Assembly (NCBI GenBank): GCA_020073015.1
Contig: JAIQFZ010000004.1
Coordinates: 62,001 to 126,000 of the forward strand
Source: Terriglobia bacterium
GTDB taxonomy: Bacteria > Acidobacteriota > Terriglobia > Terriglobales > Acidobacteriaceae
Reading direction: 5' to 3'
DNA length: 64,000 nucleotides
The notes under the pieces are model-generated. The model saw only the letters and a list, made by a program, of their open reading frames with translations, was not told where the DNA came from and searched no databases. Position 1 is the first letter of the stretch. The number at the start of each line of letters is the position of its first letter. Positions 1 through 8,190 of the stretch are shown here, in pieces. Made by a program: the position numbers and the translations under genes.

Positions 1-611
1 TCGACGATGTGCTCGCCGTAGGTGATTTCCGGATACTCCTTGGAGACCTGGCGCGAGCAGCGCAGAAACAAGCCGTCCGACATCTTCATGATGTTGGCTT
101 TGTGGATACAGTGAATCTTTTTCCGTTTGTTCTGGCGGGCATATTCGAAAGCGAAACGCGAGACGCGGGTGGACGCCTTCTCGGTAATGATCTTCAGGCT
201 TTCCACGACGCCGGGCACTACTTCGTGCTCGATTCCCGAGTACAGGCCCTCGGTGTTTTCGCGCACAATGATCAGGTCAACATCGGGATACCGCGTTGGA
301 ATGTGAGGCAAATTCCGGATGGGGCGGAAGTTGGCAAAAAGTTCGAAGCGCTTGCGCAATTCTACGTTGATGCTCGAAAAGCCGCCGCCAATAGGCGTTG
401 TCACCGGGCCCTTGAGTCCGACCCGTGTGCGCTCGATCGACTCCGTCAGCTCTTTTGGGATGTACTCCTTGTATTTTTCGAAGGCTTCGGCGCCGGCAGC
501 GAAGGTCTCCCACTCGAACTTCACGCCGGTCGCTTCCAGGATGCGAACGGTGGCCTTCGTGACTTCCGGGCCAATGCCGTCGCCAGGGATGAGAGTAATT
601 CTATGTGTCAT
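1..611 (-). CDS. icd: NAD-type isocitrate dehydrogenase, 3' part missing
   Basis: TCA-cycle enzyme that oxidatively decarboxylates isocitrate to 2-oxoglutarate in the cytoplasm. The minus-strand frame starts at an ATG at 609-611 and is open to the left edge, so about 203 of an expected 335-340 residues are present. Visible family motifs are the N-terminal IPGDGIGPEV, the substrate-loop stretch TPIGGGFSSINVELRKRF, the ENTEGLYSGIEHEV block and HKANIMK with the catalytic Lys. The ENTEGLYSGIEHE form favours NAD-dependent isocitrate dehydrogenase over isopropylmalate dehydrogenase, but without the C-terminus this is not final. It lies downstream of nrdR on the same strand, separated by a two-hairpin repeat. 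Confidence 0.88.
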   Translation of the reverse strand, partial: MTHRITLIPGDGIGPEVTKATVRILEATGVKFEWETFAAGAEAFEKYKEYIPKELTESIERTRVGLKGPVTTPIGGGFSSINVELRKRFELFANFRPIRNLPHIPTRYPDVDLIIVRENTEGLYSGIEHEVVPGVVESLKIITEKASTRVSRFAFEYARQNKRKKIHCIHKANIMKMSDGLFLRCSRQVSKEYPEITYGEHIV

Positions 612-621
612 AAATGATTAC

Positions 622-664
622 GTGGGGACAGCCGCCCCGGCTGTCCGGCGGAGCGGACCTCCGC
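622..664. repeat. Two-hairpin palindromic repeat (reference copy)
   Basis: Two adjacent perfect stem-loops: a 9-bp stem GGACAGCCG/CGGCTGTCC with a 3-nt loop (626-646), then a 6-bp stem GCGGAG/CTCCGC with a 5-nt loop (648-664). The same order and flank (GTGGGGAC before the first stem) recurs inside carB at 61196-61240 on the opposite strand, and the order recurs at 55745-55783. It sits between nrdR and icd; there is no T-run, so terminator function is not evident. Confidence 0.8.
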
Positions 665-712
665 AGGAAGTCCTCTTGCGCTGCTACGCGGCTATGATCA
701 GCAGTTCCGAAA

Positions 713-1204
713 CTACCTCGTTCCGCCTTTACCCTTCGCTTCCGGAGAGTCCTTCGCCTTAAGCAGTTCCTTCAATTCCGCCATGAACTCCTGCACGTCT
801 TTGAAGTCCAGATAGACGGAAGCAAATCTCACGTAGGCAACCTTGTCGTAGCGGCGCAGGCGATTCATGATTAGTTCACCCAGTTCGCTGGTCTTGCGCT
901 CACGTTCCGGAGACTCGATGACGAAGGTCTCCGCTTCGTTCACGATCTGCTCCAGTCTGCTAATCGGCACGGGCCGCTTCTCGCAAGCGCGCATCAGGCC
1001 GTTCAGTATTTTCTGGCGGTCAAAACGCTCGCGGCGGCCGTCTTTTTTCACCACCATGTAGGGGATTTCGTCGATGCGCTCGTAGGTCGTGAAGCGTTTT
1101 TCACACTTCAGGCATTCGCGGCGGCGGCGGATCGAGTCCGCTTCCTTGCTCTCGCGCGAGTCGACCACTTTGTCATTTTCAAATCCGCAGAAGGGACACT
1201 TCAT
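713..1204 (-). CDS. nrdR: Transcriptional repressor NrdR
   Basis: Zinc- and nucleotide-binding repressor of ribonucleotide reductase genes, 163 residues, typical size. It has an N-terminal zinc ribbon with CPFC and CLKC pairs (residues 3-6 and about 31-34), the basic RRRREC stretch, and an ATP-cone domain from about residue 49 (VVKKDGRRERFDRQKI) to 140. The last 15-20 residues are a charged tail. The start ATG at 1202-1204 gives the canonical MKCPFCG terminus. No nrd genes are in the window, so its targets are elsewhere. It is followed at some distance by icd on the same strand. Confidence 0.95.
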   Translation of the reverse strand: MKCPFCGFENDKVVDSRESKEADSIRRRRECLKCEKRFTTYERIDEIPYMVVKKDGRRERFDRQKILNGLMRACEKRPVPISRLEQIVNEAETFVIESPERERKTSELGELIMNRLRRYDKVAYVRFASVYLDFKDVQEFMAELKELLKAKDSPEAKGKGGTR

Positions 1205-1276
1205 GGCGCTCAGTTCAGCTTTGGAGTAACGATGATTGTAGCAGGCGATATGACAAGGCCGCGGGCGGGAAGGGTT

Positions 1277-2347
1277 TCAAGGCACATTCTCCGCTGGCAC
1301 GACGTCCTCTGCCTTCGCACTTTCCGCGGAAAGCTTCCTTAACGAGAGCCGCTCCCAATGCGCCAGTAGCAGACCCAGCGGCACAACTGCCACGAACGTG
1401 ACCAACCAGAGCATGATTCCGCAGCTAACCGCGAGTTCCTTGGGGACAATATCGAAGACGTGGTCAAGCGCGCTGATAGTCGCCAGTTGCGAGCCGCCGC
1501 CGACACCTGGCAGTTGCACCATAGAGCCAACCATGCTGGAACCCATGAGAAGAAGAACCTTGGTGGTGCTCATGGCAGCCATGGGTGCGCCGTAGGCGTA
1601 GGTCACTTCTTTGTAAGCCACCGCGATAACCCACCACATCAACACCGACACGGCTGACAGTTGGAGAAATGCGAACGGACCGTGAATGGTGTTGAGCCCA
1701 ACCGTAAACTCACGAATTTTTTGAGCGATGCGATGGCCCAGATTCTCGGCCAGATGGGAAAAGCGGTCTTCGACCCACTGGGCGATCCGCTTTCCCCGGT
1801 AGGACATCAGCACAGCGGCGGCAAGAAGCCCAAGCACGAGCGCGATCAGACCGTAGCCTGTGAGATGAATCCAGTGCCTGACTTCGGGCGGGGCAGATTC
1901 CGCAAACGTACGCAGCTTCGAGGGCAGAAAAATAGCGGCCACCAGCAGAACCGTGAAACCGGCAATGTCAAAAATGCGTTCTACGGCCCAGACCGCCACT
2001 TGCGAGGCGAAGCTGAGGTTCTCACGGCGCGCGATCAGGTAGGGACGAATGAGTTCACCAGGACGGCCGAGTATCGCGAGCCCGGTAAATCCGATCACGG
2101 TGGGTGCGATCAGTCCAAGGATGGATGCCTGTTTGCGCACGGGGCGAAGAAAGATTTTCCATCGCACCGCCCGCAAGAAATAAGCGAGGTAGATGAGGGC
2201 CACCCCGTGAAGAACGTGGCGCCAATTCAGTCCGTACTGAAACAGCCGCGCCCAGTCGAAGTTCCGCCACGTCCGGAATTGGAGGTAGACCAGCACCGAC
2301 AGCACGACGAAAGCAACCGTGTACGCCAGGTATTTTTTGTTGTTCAT
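1277..2347 (-). CDS. Lysylphosphatidylglycerol synthase-like (UPF0104) integral membrane protein
   Basis: 356-residue polytopic membrane protein with about eight hydrophobic segments, beginning YLAYTVAFVVLSVLVYL near the N-terminus. It contains features of the LPG_synthase_TM/AglD family: an RAVRWKIFLRP loop near residue 60, the GRPGELIRPYLIARRE segment near residue 95, and a late PGVGGGSQLATI segment. The family is related to the flippase part of MprF, but this protein lacks the soluble aminoacyl-transfer domain, so a lipid transport role is only an inference. It is the last gene before nrdR on this strand and has no clear ribosome-binding site upstream of its ATG. Confidence 0.8.
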   Translation of the reverse strand: MNNKKYLAYTVAFVVLSVLVYLQFRTWRNFDWARLFQYGLNWRHVLHGVALIYLAYFLRAVRWKIFLRPVRKQASILGLIAPTVIGFTGLAILGRPGELIRPYLIARRENLSFASQVAVWAVERIFDIAGFTVLLVAAIFLPSKLRTFAESAPPEVRHWIHLTGYGLIALVLGLLAAAVLMSYRGKRIAQWVEDRFSHLAENLGHRIAQKIREFTVGLNTIHGPFAFLQLSAVSVLMWWVIAVAYKEVTYAYGAPMAAMSTTKVLLLMGSSMVGSMVQLPGVGGGSQLATISALDHVFDIVPKELAVSCGIMLWLVTFVAVVPLGLLLAHWERLSLRKLSAESAKAEDVVPAENVP

Positions 2348-2425
2348 GCGGTGCGAATCAGAGGACCGGCGCAGCTGTGCGGCGAGCGCGTCCCCACTTG
2401 AAGGTAAATGAGAGGGGAAGAAGGG

Positions 2426-3196
2426 TCAACGTTTTGGCTGCGATGCGGATGCGCTCGGGGCGGGTTGCTGCGTGGCCTTCGTCTTCCCACGTTCAGCCGC
2501 GGCCTGTTTTTCCTGCGCGATCTTTTTTCGATTGTATTCCCGCACGATTCTGGCCACGTAGGCGCGCGTTTCGCTGTAGGGCGGCACTCCCCGGTATTGC
2601 TCCACCCGCTTCGGTCCAGCGTTATACGCTGCTAGCGCCTTGATCAAGTCGAAGTTGTAGCGCTCCAGCAATTCCCGCAAGTAGCGGCTTCCGCCCGCGA
2701 CGTTCGACTGCGGATCAAACGCATTGGCAACGCCCAGCTTGCTTGCCGTGTCGGGCATCAGCTGCATCAAGCCTTGTGCCCCTTTGCGCGAGACAGCATG
2801 TGAGTTGAAACCACTCTCGGCGTGGATCACGCTGTTCACCAGGTCCGGATCAAGATGGTAGGCAGCGCTGGCCGAGTTCACGACCTGATTCAAGTCAGGA
2901 GCCGGGGTGGACGGCGGGGGCACTGTGGGCGCCGGTTTCGGAACCGCCGGTTGGGTCAGGTCTTTTTCAAAGCCTTCAATGTCGGCCGTGGGCACGTCGA
3001 TGAAGCTGGCGTTATCACCGTCGAAGAACAGCCGCGTGTTGTCTCCGATTACGATGCGATGCTCATGGCGAATGGTGAAACCGTTGTGCAGCACGGCCAC
3101 TTCCGCAGCCCATAACGAACCGCAGAGCAAGCTGACCACGAAGGCAAACAGGATTGCCGTACGTCGCCCAGCACGGGTTGGTCGCTCAGGATTCAT
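2426..3196 (-). CDS. Secreted lytic transglycosylase, SLT domain
   Basis: 256-residue exported murein hydrolase. The N-terminus has a basic stretch and hydrophobic core (RRTAILFAFVVSLLCGSLWA) typical of a Sec signal peptide. Residues 30-75 form a small beta-rich region, followed by a Pro-rich linker (near 85-100) and an SLT/goose-lysozyme-like domain from about 105 to 225 with the catalytic-Glu motif HAESGFNSHAVS, then GAQGLMQLMPDTA and AYNAGPKRVEQY. The C-terminal 30 residues are charged and low complexity. Its start overlaps the end of the upstream HAD phosphatase by 11 bp, so the two are probably translationally coupled. Confidence 0.9.
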   Translation of the reverse strand: MNPERPTRAGRRTAILFAFVVSLLCGSLWAAEVAVLHNGFTIRHEHRIVIGDNTRLFFDGDNASFIDVPTADIEGFEKDLTQPAVPKPAPTVPPPSTPAPDLNQVVNSASAAYHLDPDLVNSVIHAESGFNSHAVSRKGAQGLMQLMPDTASKLGVANAFDPQSNVAGGSRYLRELLERYNFDLIKALAAYNAGPKRVEQYRGVPPYSETRAYVARIVREYNRKKIAQEKQAAAERGKTKATQQPAPSASASQPKR

Positions 3197-4079
3197 TCAC
3201 GTTGCCGACTATGGCCGGTTCGAGCGCCGTTCCGTTGAGAACATGCTGGATGGCGGCCGCCACGCCGCTTTCCGCGTTCGAGCGAGTAAGCGTCCACCCC
3301 CGTCCGCGCAGCTCTGCCGACGCATTTCCCATGATAAAGGGACGCCCGGCAAAGGCAAGCATTTCGATGTCGTTATAGTTGTCACCAACGGCCATGACCT
3401 GGTCGCGGGTGATGTTCCGGTACTGGGTCCAACGCTCCAGCGCATGGCCTTTGGAGCACCCGGCGTTCAGCACGTCCACAATCGAGAGATCGCGCCCCGG
3501 ATATTCCGTGCGCAGCACCGTGATGGGCAGCCCGCAACTCCCGAGCACGTGCAGGACCTGTTGCATCAGGGCCAGGGGCCCACAAAACATAGCCTGCACC
3601 GGGTCGGTCGTCAGCGCGTTTTCGATCGGAATGACGAAATCGATGTAGTCCAGGTTCTTCTCCAGCCAGCGCTGAATGCTCGCTTCCAGTTCCTGCAGAT
3701 GCTCGACAATGATCGTGCCTTTGCCTTCGCGGTCAAAGGTTAGAACGGTCTGGCCGCGGAATTCTTGCATCACGCCGCACAGGCTGCGGCAGGTCTGCTG
3801 GGGCAGCAAGTCGCGGTGAAAGGTTTCTCCGGCGAGCGACCGGGTAATGGCTCCGTTTGAGCTGATCAGCCACAAATCGAACCCCAGTTGCTGCGCAATC
3901 GGCAGAGCAAACGCGTGCCGCCGTCCGGTAACCAGGATGACCTCGATCCCCTCGGCATGGGCGTGCCGGAGCGCCGCCAGATCGGGCTCGGAAATCTGGA
4001 ATTGCGGGTTGAGGAGGGTGCCATCGATATCGACAGCAATCAGGCGGATAGGAACAGCGGCCACAAGGGATTTTAGCAC
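3186..4079 (-). CDS. Cof-type HAD-superfamily phosphatase
   Basis: 297-residue cytoplasmic phosphatase of the HAD IIB (Cof/YbiV) group. HAD motif I is DIDGTLLN near residue 18, motif II lies in LVTGRR (about residue 50) with SSNGA following, and motif IV is GDNYNDIEML near residue 237. The cap domain occupies roughly residues 85-190. Substrates in this family are sugar phosphates, nucleotides or flavin/B6 phosphates; none can be chosen from sequence alone. The gene overlaps the following lytic transglycosylase gene by 11 bp. Confidence 0.88.
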   Translation of the reverse strand: MLKSLVAAVPIRLIAVDIDGTLLNPQFQISEPDLAALRHAHAEGIEVILVTGRRHAFALPIAQQLGFDLWLISSNGAITRSLAGETFHRDLLPQQTCRSLCGVMQEFRGQTVLTFDREGKGTIIVEHLQELEASIQRWLEKNLDYIDFVIPIENALTTDPVQAMFCGPLALMQQVLHVLGSCGLPITVLRTEYPGRDLSIVDVLNAGCSKGHALERWTQYRNITRDQVMAVGDNYNDIEMLAFAGRPFIMGNASAELRGRGWTLTRSNAESGVAAAIQHVLNGTALEPAIVGNVNES

Positions 4080-4108
4080 TCTCGCATGGTGACGGGGCTG
4101 CCGGCAGT

Positions 4109-4130
4109 GGGCGGACAGGAGTGTCCGCCC
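4109..4130. repeat. GGCGGACA/TGTCCGCC palindromic repeat
   Basis: Perfect 9-bp stem GGGCGGACA/TGTCCGCCC with GGAG loop, between divergent genes. It belongs to the same short palindrome family as the copies at 8153-8180, 10100-10119 and 10168-10188. There is no terminator T-run. Confidence 0.75.
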
Positions 4131-4184
4131 TACACGTTTTCGAGCAGCCAGATGTGCGACAATCCCTCCCTACGGAGACGATCC

Positions 4185-4616
4185 ATGAAATTGCGATTCC
4201 TACTGCTGCTTCTCACCCTGCTTCCTGTGTCTCTCCCGGCCCAGTCCGCACCGGAAACGGGCAAGCCGTTCGTGGTCGAATACTATTACAAGGCGAAATG
4301 GGGTTATGCCGATGAGTTTCTGCAGCTTTTTAAGAAGAACCATTATCCGCTGCTGAAGAAGCAGGTTGAGATGGGCCGGATGCTCAAAGTCTGGATGGAC
4401 CAGCCGCGCTACCACACAACTGAAGATGGCCGCTGGGACTACCGCGTCACCATCGTGTTCAAGAACTCCGCGGCGGCCAACGAACCCTTCGACGAAGAGA
4501 GCCTGAAGAAGCAGCTCTATCCCGACCAGGCTGCGTACCAGAAAGAAGAGCAGCGCCGGTTTGCGATCCTCGACGGGCACTGGGACGTGCCCATCAAGAG
4601 CGTAGATCTACCGTAG
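4185..4616 (+). CDS. Secreted hypothetical protein, possible dimeric alpha-beta barrel
   Basis: 143-residue protein. I chose the ATG at 4185 because it gives a clean signal peptide (MKLRFLLLLLTLLPVSLPAQ) and is preceded by GGAGACG; the longer frame from 4086 runs through a palindromic repeat. The mature part is rich in aromatic and charged residues (EYYYKAKWGYADEFLQLFKKN, WMDQPRYHT, WDYRVTIVFKN). A single EYY/WDYRVTIVF beta pattern around a helix resembles small dimeric alpha-beta barrel proteins, but I do not recognise a named family. The gene stands alone, downstream of a divergent HAD phosphatase. Confidence 0.7.
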   Translation: MKLRFLLLLLTLLPVSLPAQSAPETGKPFVVEYYYKAKWGYADEFLQLFKKNHYPLLKKQVEMGRMLKVWMDQPRYHTTEDGRWDYRVTIVFKNSAAANEPFDEESLKKQLYPDQAAYQKEEQRRFAILDGHWDVPIKSVDLP

Positions 4617-4719
4617 ATTTTCGGGGCGGTATGAGGGGGCGTGCCCGCTTTGACAGCCACCAGGGAATCACTGTAATTTTGGTCGCCAGAGGTGTCTAAT
4701 TGTTCTGGGAGGAATTGCC

Positions 4720-4860
4720 ATGACACCCTTGGTGCACGCCAAACATCGCCACGTCAACTATTTTCATGGCCACCCACTGCATGGCATGTTCTCGCTGATT
4801 GCCAGCCTCATCCTGACGGGGCTGATCGTGATCACGCTTCTGGTGACCACGGCGCGCTGA
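4720..4860 (+). CDS. Small single-span membrane protein (46 aa)
   Basis: ATG at 4720 is preceded by GGGAGGAATTGCC, a strong Shine-Dalgarno at good spacing. The product has a His-rich N-terminal half (HAKHRHVNYFHGHPLHG) and one hydrophobic segment (SLIASLILTGLIVITLLV) ending VTTAR. The His-rich stretch before the helix could bind metal, but nothing proves it. It lies about 100 bp after the secreted protein and 207 bp before the GAF-ANTAR gene. The strong ribosome-binding site and continuous transmembrane segment are the support; there is no homology call. Confidence 0.55.
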   Translation: MTPLVHAKHRHVNYFHGHPLHGMFSLIASLILTGLIVITLLVTTAR

Positions 4861-5067
4861 CGCGGCTCCGACCCTGGCTGCAATAGCGTTCTTCCAGCGA
4901 CCGTCTGCTTTGCGGCGGGCGGGACGCGGGCATTGCGTAGTCGGCCACGCGATGCAGCAACTCTGAAAAAGATGTAAAAGGACGATTATTTCCGAGCGGG
5001 AAATTCTTTATCCGAGCCATCAGAATTTGGAATTAGACGCAAAGCCGAACTGCCGATACGCTGGCTC

Positions 5068-5793
5068 ATGCATAGCTCGAATCGTGTTGAAGACCTACGC
5101 GTGGATGCACTGCACGAGATCGGCACGCGCCTGGCAACGGCCGATGGATTTCACGAAGTACTCACACGCGTCGTAGAGTTCGCCTCGGCGCTGGTGAAGT
5201 GCGATTCCTGTTTAATTTATGTGCTGGATGGCGAGGACCTCGTCCTGCGGGCCTCGAAGAACCCGCACCCCGAAGTGGTGGATCGGCTGAAACTGCGTGT
5301 AGGACAGGGAATCACGGGATGGGTGGCGGAGCACCACGAAGCGGTGGCGATTTCCGAGAAGGCGGCGCGCGATCTGCGCTTTCAGTTTTTCCATGAATTG
5401 CCCGAGGACAGCTACGACGCATTCCTGTCGGTACCGTTGACGTCGCGCGGCCGCGTCGTGGGTGTGATCAACCTACAGCACCGGTTGCCCCATCACTACA
5501 ACCGGCGGCAGATTCAGTTGATCTCGGCCATCGGCTTTCTGGTGGGCGCCGAGATTGAACTGGCGCGACTGGAAGAGGCCAATTCCAACCTCTCCGAACA
5601 ACTGCAAACGCGAAAGGTCGTAGAGCGCGCGAAAGGCATTCTGCAGCGCGACCTGGGACTGAGCGAAGAGCAAGCTTACCTGGCTCTGCAGCGCCAGAGC
5701 CGGCAGAAGCGCATGGCGATGAAAGATATTGCGGAAGCGATCGTGCTCAGCGATGAGGTGAAGGGCGGAGTTAAGGTGTCGAATCCATCGTGA
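5068..5793 (+). CDS. GAF-ANTAR putative transcription antitermination regulator
   Basis: 241-residue cytoplasmic regulator. Residues about 10-165 form a GAF sensory domain (LITRVVEFASALVKCDSCLIYVL-type core, GQGITGWVAEH, SVPLTSRGRVVGVINLQH). Residues about 176-228 form an ANTAR domain (VVERAKGILQRDLGLSEEQA, then MKDIAEAI). ANTAR proteins bind paired small RNA stem-loops in leader transcripts and prevent termination, usually on a signal from the sensory domain or a partner kinase. No receiver domain, kinase or obvious nitrate/ethanolamine genes are adjacent, so ligand and targets are unknown. A Cys pair near residue 52 (KCDSC has two Cys) could sense redox or metal, which is speculation. Confidence 0.88.
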   Translation: MHSSNRVEDLRVDALHEIGTRLATADGFHEVLTRVVEFASALVKCDSCLIYVLDGEDLVLRASKNPHPEVVDRLKLRVGQGITGWVAEHHEAVAISEKAARDLRFQFFHELPEDSYDAFLSVPLTSRGRVVGVINLQHRLPHHYNRRQIQLISAIGFLVGAEIELARLEEANSNLSEQLQTRKVVERAKGILQRDLGLSEEQAYLALQRQSRQKRMAMKDIAEAIVLSDEVKGGVKVSNPS

Positions 5794-5908
5794 GCGGAGG
5801 AGCGTCAAGCGAACATCTTTTGCTCCGCTCAGAACGACAACGAAATCCAGCAAGAGGTGAATCTGGGAGCAGAGTGTGGGTCTCCGCTCCCGGATCGTCA
5901 CGGCGGAA

Positions 5909-6337
5909 CTACTTGCCGGACGCGGTGGCGTCGACTGTATTCGCTCGCGCCACAACCGAGGTCCCCGCCGGCACCTTGAAGTGGAGTGTCACGCCGAATT
6001 CGGGAAGCTCCATACGTTCAACAAAACTCCCGGCCGGCCTTGACACCAGGACGAGACGGCTGAGGTCGGTGGATTCGGACGGCGTTAGATCCTGAACCAG
6101 CAAAATGTAGCCAGCCCGATCTCCGCTGAGTTTACGGATCGTCAGCAACTCCGAAGGCCCCTCTTCTCCCATGGAAAATTGATAGTCTCCGGCGGGAAGA
6201 ACGGCATCCTGCCAGTGCACTTCGTGGGTCAGACTGAAGCGTCCCTGGGCGGCTTCCGCAGAGGCGGGCCGGACGGCGAGGCTCAAACTGCTCAAGGTGA
6301 AGACAGCGGCAAAGACGAATCTGCGAATGGATTTCAT
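5909..6337 (-). CDS. Secreted hypothetical protein
   Basis: 142 residues from the ATG at 6337, which has AGGAGA seven bases upstream. An upstream in-frame start exists but would place extra charged residues before the signal peptide. The N-terminus MKSIRRFVFAAVFTLSSLSL is a Sec signal ending near AEA. The mature part is a predicted beta-rich domain (GRFSLTHEVHWQDAVLPAGDY, LPEFGVTLHFKVPAGTSV). Similar short secreted proteins of unknown role are common in Acidobacteriota, as I recall; no function can be assigned. Nearest neighbours are divergent or unrelated. Confidence 0.7.
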   Translation of the reverse strand: MKSIRRFVFAAVFTLSSLSLAVRPASAEAAQGRFSLTHEVHWQDAVLPAGDYQFSMGEEGPSELLTIRKLSGDRAGYILLVQDLTPSESTDLSRLVLVSRPAGSFVERMELPEFGVTLHFKVPAGTSVVARANTVDATASGK

Positions 6338-6373
6338 GGAATCTCCTGTTCTGAGTCTGGTGAGCGCACGCAT

Positions 6374-6759
6374 CGGCGGACGAGTGCCCCCGATACGGCG
6401 TGGGCTCAGTTGTGGCTGAGAACAACGAGGTCAGAAGGAATTGCGTGCCGCAACAGAGCTGGCAGGCAAATAGCAGGCTTCGCAGAATCCGCAACAGAGC
6501 GAGGTACGAAGCAATTTCACTATGCCGAGAACCAGCCCAGGAGTCCAATTGAAAAAATCGATAAGTGCGATCAACGAGCGATCGAGACCGTCGACGGTAA
6601 GCAGTAGTGATCCAGCAACTTTCCAATCAATGCATCGCTGGCCCCGTTGAGGCGAGTTTCTGCGCGTTTGACCGTGTGGATTTGCCAAAGTCCTGCTGGA
6701 TACGAGAACATAGTTGGTTTGTACATACCCCACAGTTGTAATAAGGATGCAGCCAAATT
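6374..6759. other. Intergenic region upstream of inositol-phosphate synthase
   Basis: 386 bp between divergent genes. Apart from a possible promoter at 6714-6742 I see no coding frame with a ribosome-binding site, no strong hairpin and no repeat shared with the rest of the window. Confidence 0.5.
6714..6742 (+). promoter_or_regulatory. Possible sigma-70 type promoter for inositol-phosphate synthase
   Basis: TTGGTT (6714-6719) and TGTAAT (6737-6742) are separated by exactly 17 bp and end 17 bp before the ATG at 6760. Both boxes are imperfect, so this is a weak prediction. Confidence 0.35.
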
Positions 6760-8145
6760 ATGGCGACAGGGAAGCAGTCCCCAAAGCGCGCAGCCGCAAG
6801 CGCGGAAGTGAAGCCTGAGAAGCAGTCTCATAATTCCAACATTCAACCCGCCAAGGGCAAACTCGGCGTGATGATCCCCGGCATGGGGGCCGTCGCAACG
6901 ACCTTCGTTGCGGGAGTGGAAGCTGTACGCAAAGGGATCGCATCTCCGATCGGCTCGCTCACGCAGATGGGAACGATTCGCCTTGGCAAGCGGACCGAGG
7001 GTCGGTCTCCCAAAATCAAGGAATTTCTTCCGCTGGCCGGGCTCGATGACTTGGTCTTCACCGGCTGGGACATCTTCGAAGACGACATGCACGCGGCCGC
7101 TTCAAAAGCCGGCGTGCTCGAGCGCGACTTGCTCGACAAAGTGAAGGACCGGCTAAGTTCGATCAAGCCGCTCAAGGCCGTGTTCGACCATAACTACGTC
7201 AAGAAGATCGACGGGCCGAACGTCAAGAAAGGGAAGAACAAGCTGGAACTGGCAGAGCAGTTGCGCCAGGACATCCGCGACTTCAGGAAGTCGAGCGGGG
7301 CCGCTCGCCTGATCACCATCTGGTGCGCCTCGACGGAATCGTTCATCGAGCCGACGGCTGCTCATCAGAGCCTGAAATCGCTCGAGAAAGCGATGAAGGA
7401 GAACGACGAATCGATCGCGCCCTCGATGGTCTACGCCTACGCGTCCCTGATGGAGGGAGTGCCCTTCGCCAATGGCGCACCGAATTTGACCGTGGACGTC
7501 CCTGCCATGATCGAACTGGCTCACGAACGCGAAGTTCCGATTTGCGGCAAGGATTTCAAAACCGGCCAGACCCTGCTCAAGACCGTTTTGGCGCCTGCCT
7601 TCAAGGCGCGCCTGCTCGGGTTAAGCGGATGGTACTCGACCAACATTCTCGGCAACCGCGATGGAGAAGTGCTCGACGATCCCGGGTCGTTCAAGACCAA
7701 GGAAGAGTCGAAGCTGGGCGCGCTGGAACACATTCTTCAGCCCCAGCTTTACCCCGAACTCTACGGCAATATTTTCCACAAAGTTCGCATTAACTATTAC
7801 CCGCCACGTGGCGACAACAAAGAGGGCTGGGACAACATCGATATCTTCGGATGGCTCGGCTATCCGATGCAGATCAAAGTCGATTTCCTCTGCCGCGATT
7901 CCATCTTGGCTGCGCCGATCGTGCTCGATCTGGTCCTGTTCCTTGACCTGGCGCAACGCACGCCAGAACTGCGACGCCTCGGCATCCAGGAATGGCTCAG
8001 TTTCTACTTCAAGTCGCCGATGACCGCGCCCGGGCTTTATCCCGAGCACGACCTGTTCATCCAGTTAATGAAGTTGAAGAACACGCTTCGCCATCTGAAG
8101 GGCGAAGAACTGATCACGCACCTGGGGCTGGAATACTACGACTAG
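6760..8145 (+). CDS. Inositol-3-phosphate synthase
   Basis: Converts glucose 6-phosphate to 1L-myo-inositol 1-phosphate using NAD; product feeds inositol lipids or compatible solutes. 461 residues. After a 30-residue Lys-rich tail it has the NAD-binding start KLGVMIPGMGAVATTFVAGV, then the substrate and NAD segments LITIWCASTE, the characteristic GKDFKTGQTLLKTVLAPAFK near residue 265 and GWYSTNILGNRDGE near 290, and LVLFLDLAQR near the end. These match the bacterial/eukaryotic Ino1 family. The gene is monocistronic in appearance, followed by a 12-bp-stem palindrome and a convergent aquaporin gene. Confidence 0.93.
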   Translation: MATGKQSPKRAAASAEVKPEKQSHNSNIQPAKGKLGVMIPGMGAVATTFVAGVEAVRKGIASPIGSLTQMGTIRLGKRTEGRSPKIKEFLPLAGLDDLVFTGWDIFEDDMHAAASKAGVLERDLLDKVKDRLSSIKPLKAVFDHNYVKKIDGPNVKKGKNKLELAEQLRQDIRDFRKSSGAARLITIWCASTESFIEPTAAHQSLKSLEKAMKENDESIAPSMVYAYASLMEGVPFANGAPNLTVDVPAMIELAHEREVPICGKDFKTGQTLLKTVLAPAFKARLLGLSGWYSTNILGNRDGEVLDDPGSFKTKEESKLGALEHILQPQLYPELYGNIFHKVRINYYPPRGDNKEGWDNIDIFGWLGYPMQIKVDFLCRDSILAAPIVLDLVLFLDLAQRTPELRRLGIQEWLSFYFKSPMTAPGLYPEHDLFIQLMKLKNTLRHLKGEELITHLGLEYYD

Positions 8146-8152
8146 GGATTGT

Positions 8153-8180
8153 GTGGGGCGGACATTCCTGTCCGCCCCAC
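8153..8180. terminator. GGCGGACA-family palindrome between convergent genes
   Basis: Perfect 12-bp stem GTGGGGCGGACA/TGTCCGCCCCAC with TTCC loop, eight bases after the stop of the inositol-phosphate synthase gene and eleven before the stop of the convergent aquaporin gene. It is a member of the repeat family seen at 4109 and 10100. It could end transcription from both sides but lacks a clean U-tract. Confidence 0.6.
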
Positions 8181-8190
8181 GACCCACGGG

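Noticed and set aside
8153-8180. Riboswitch or attenuator
   Set aside because: A simple perfect palindrome between convergent genes, matching a dispersed repeat family.
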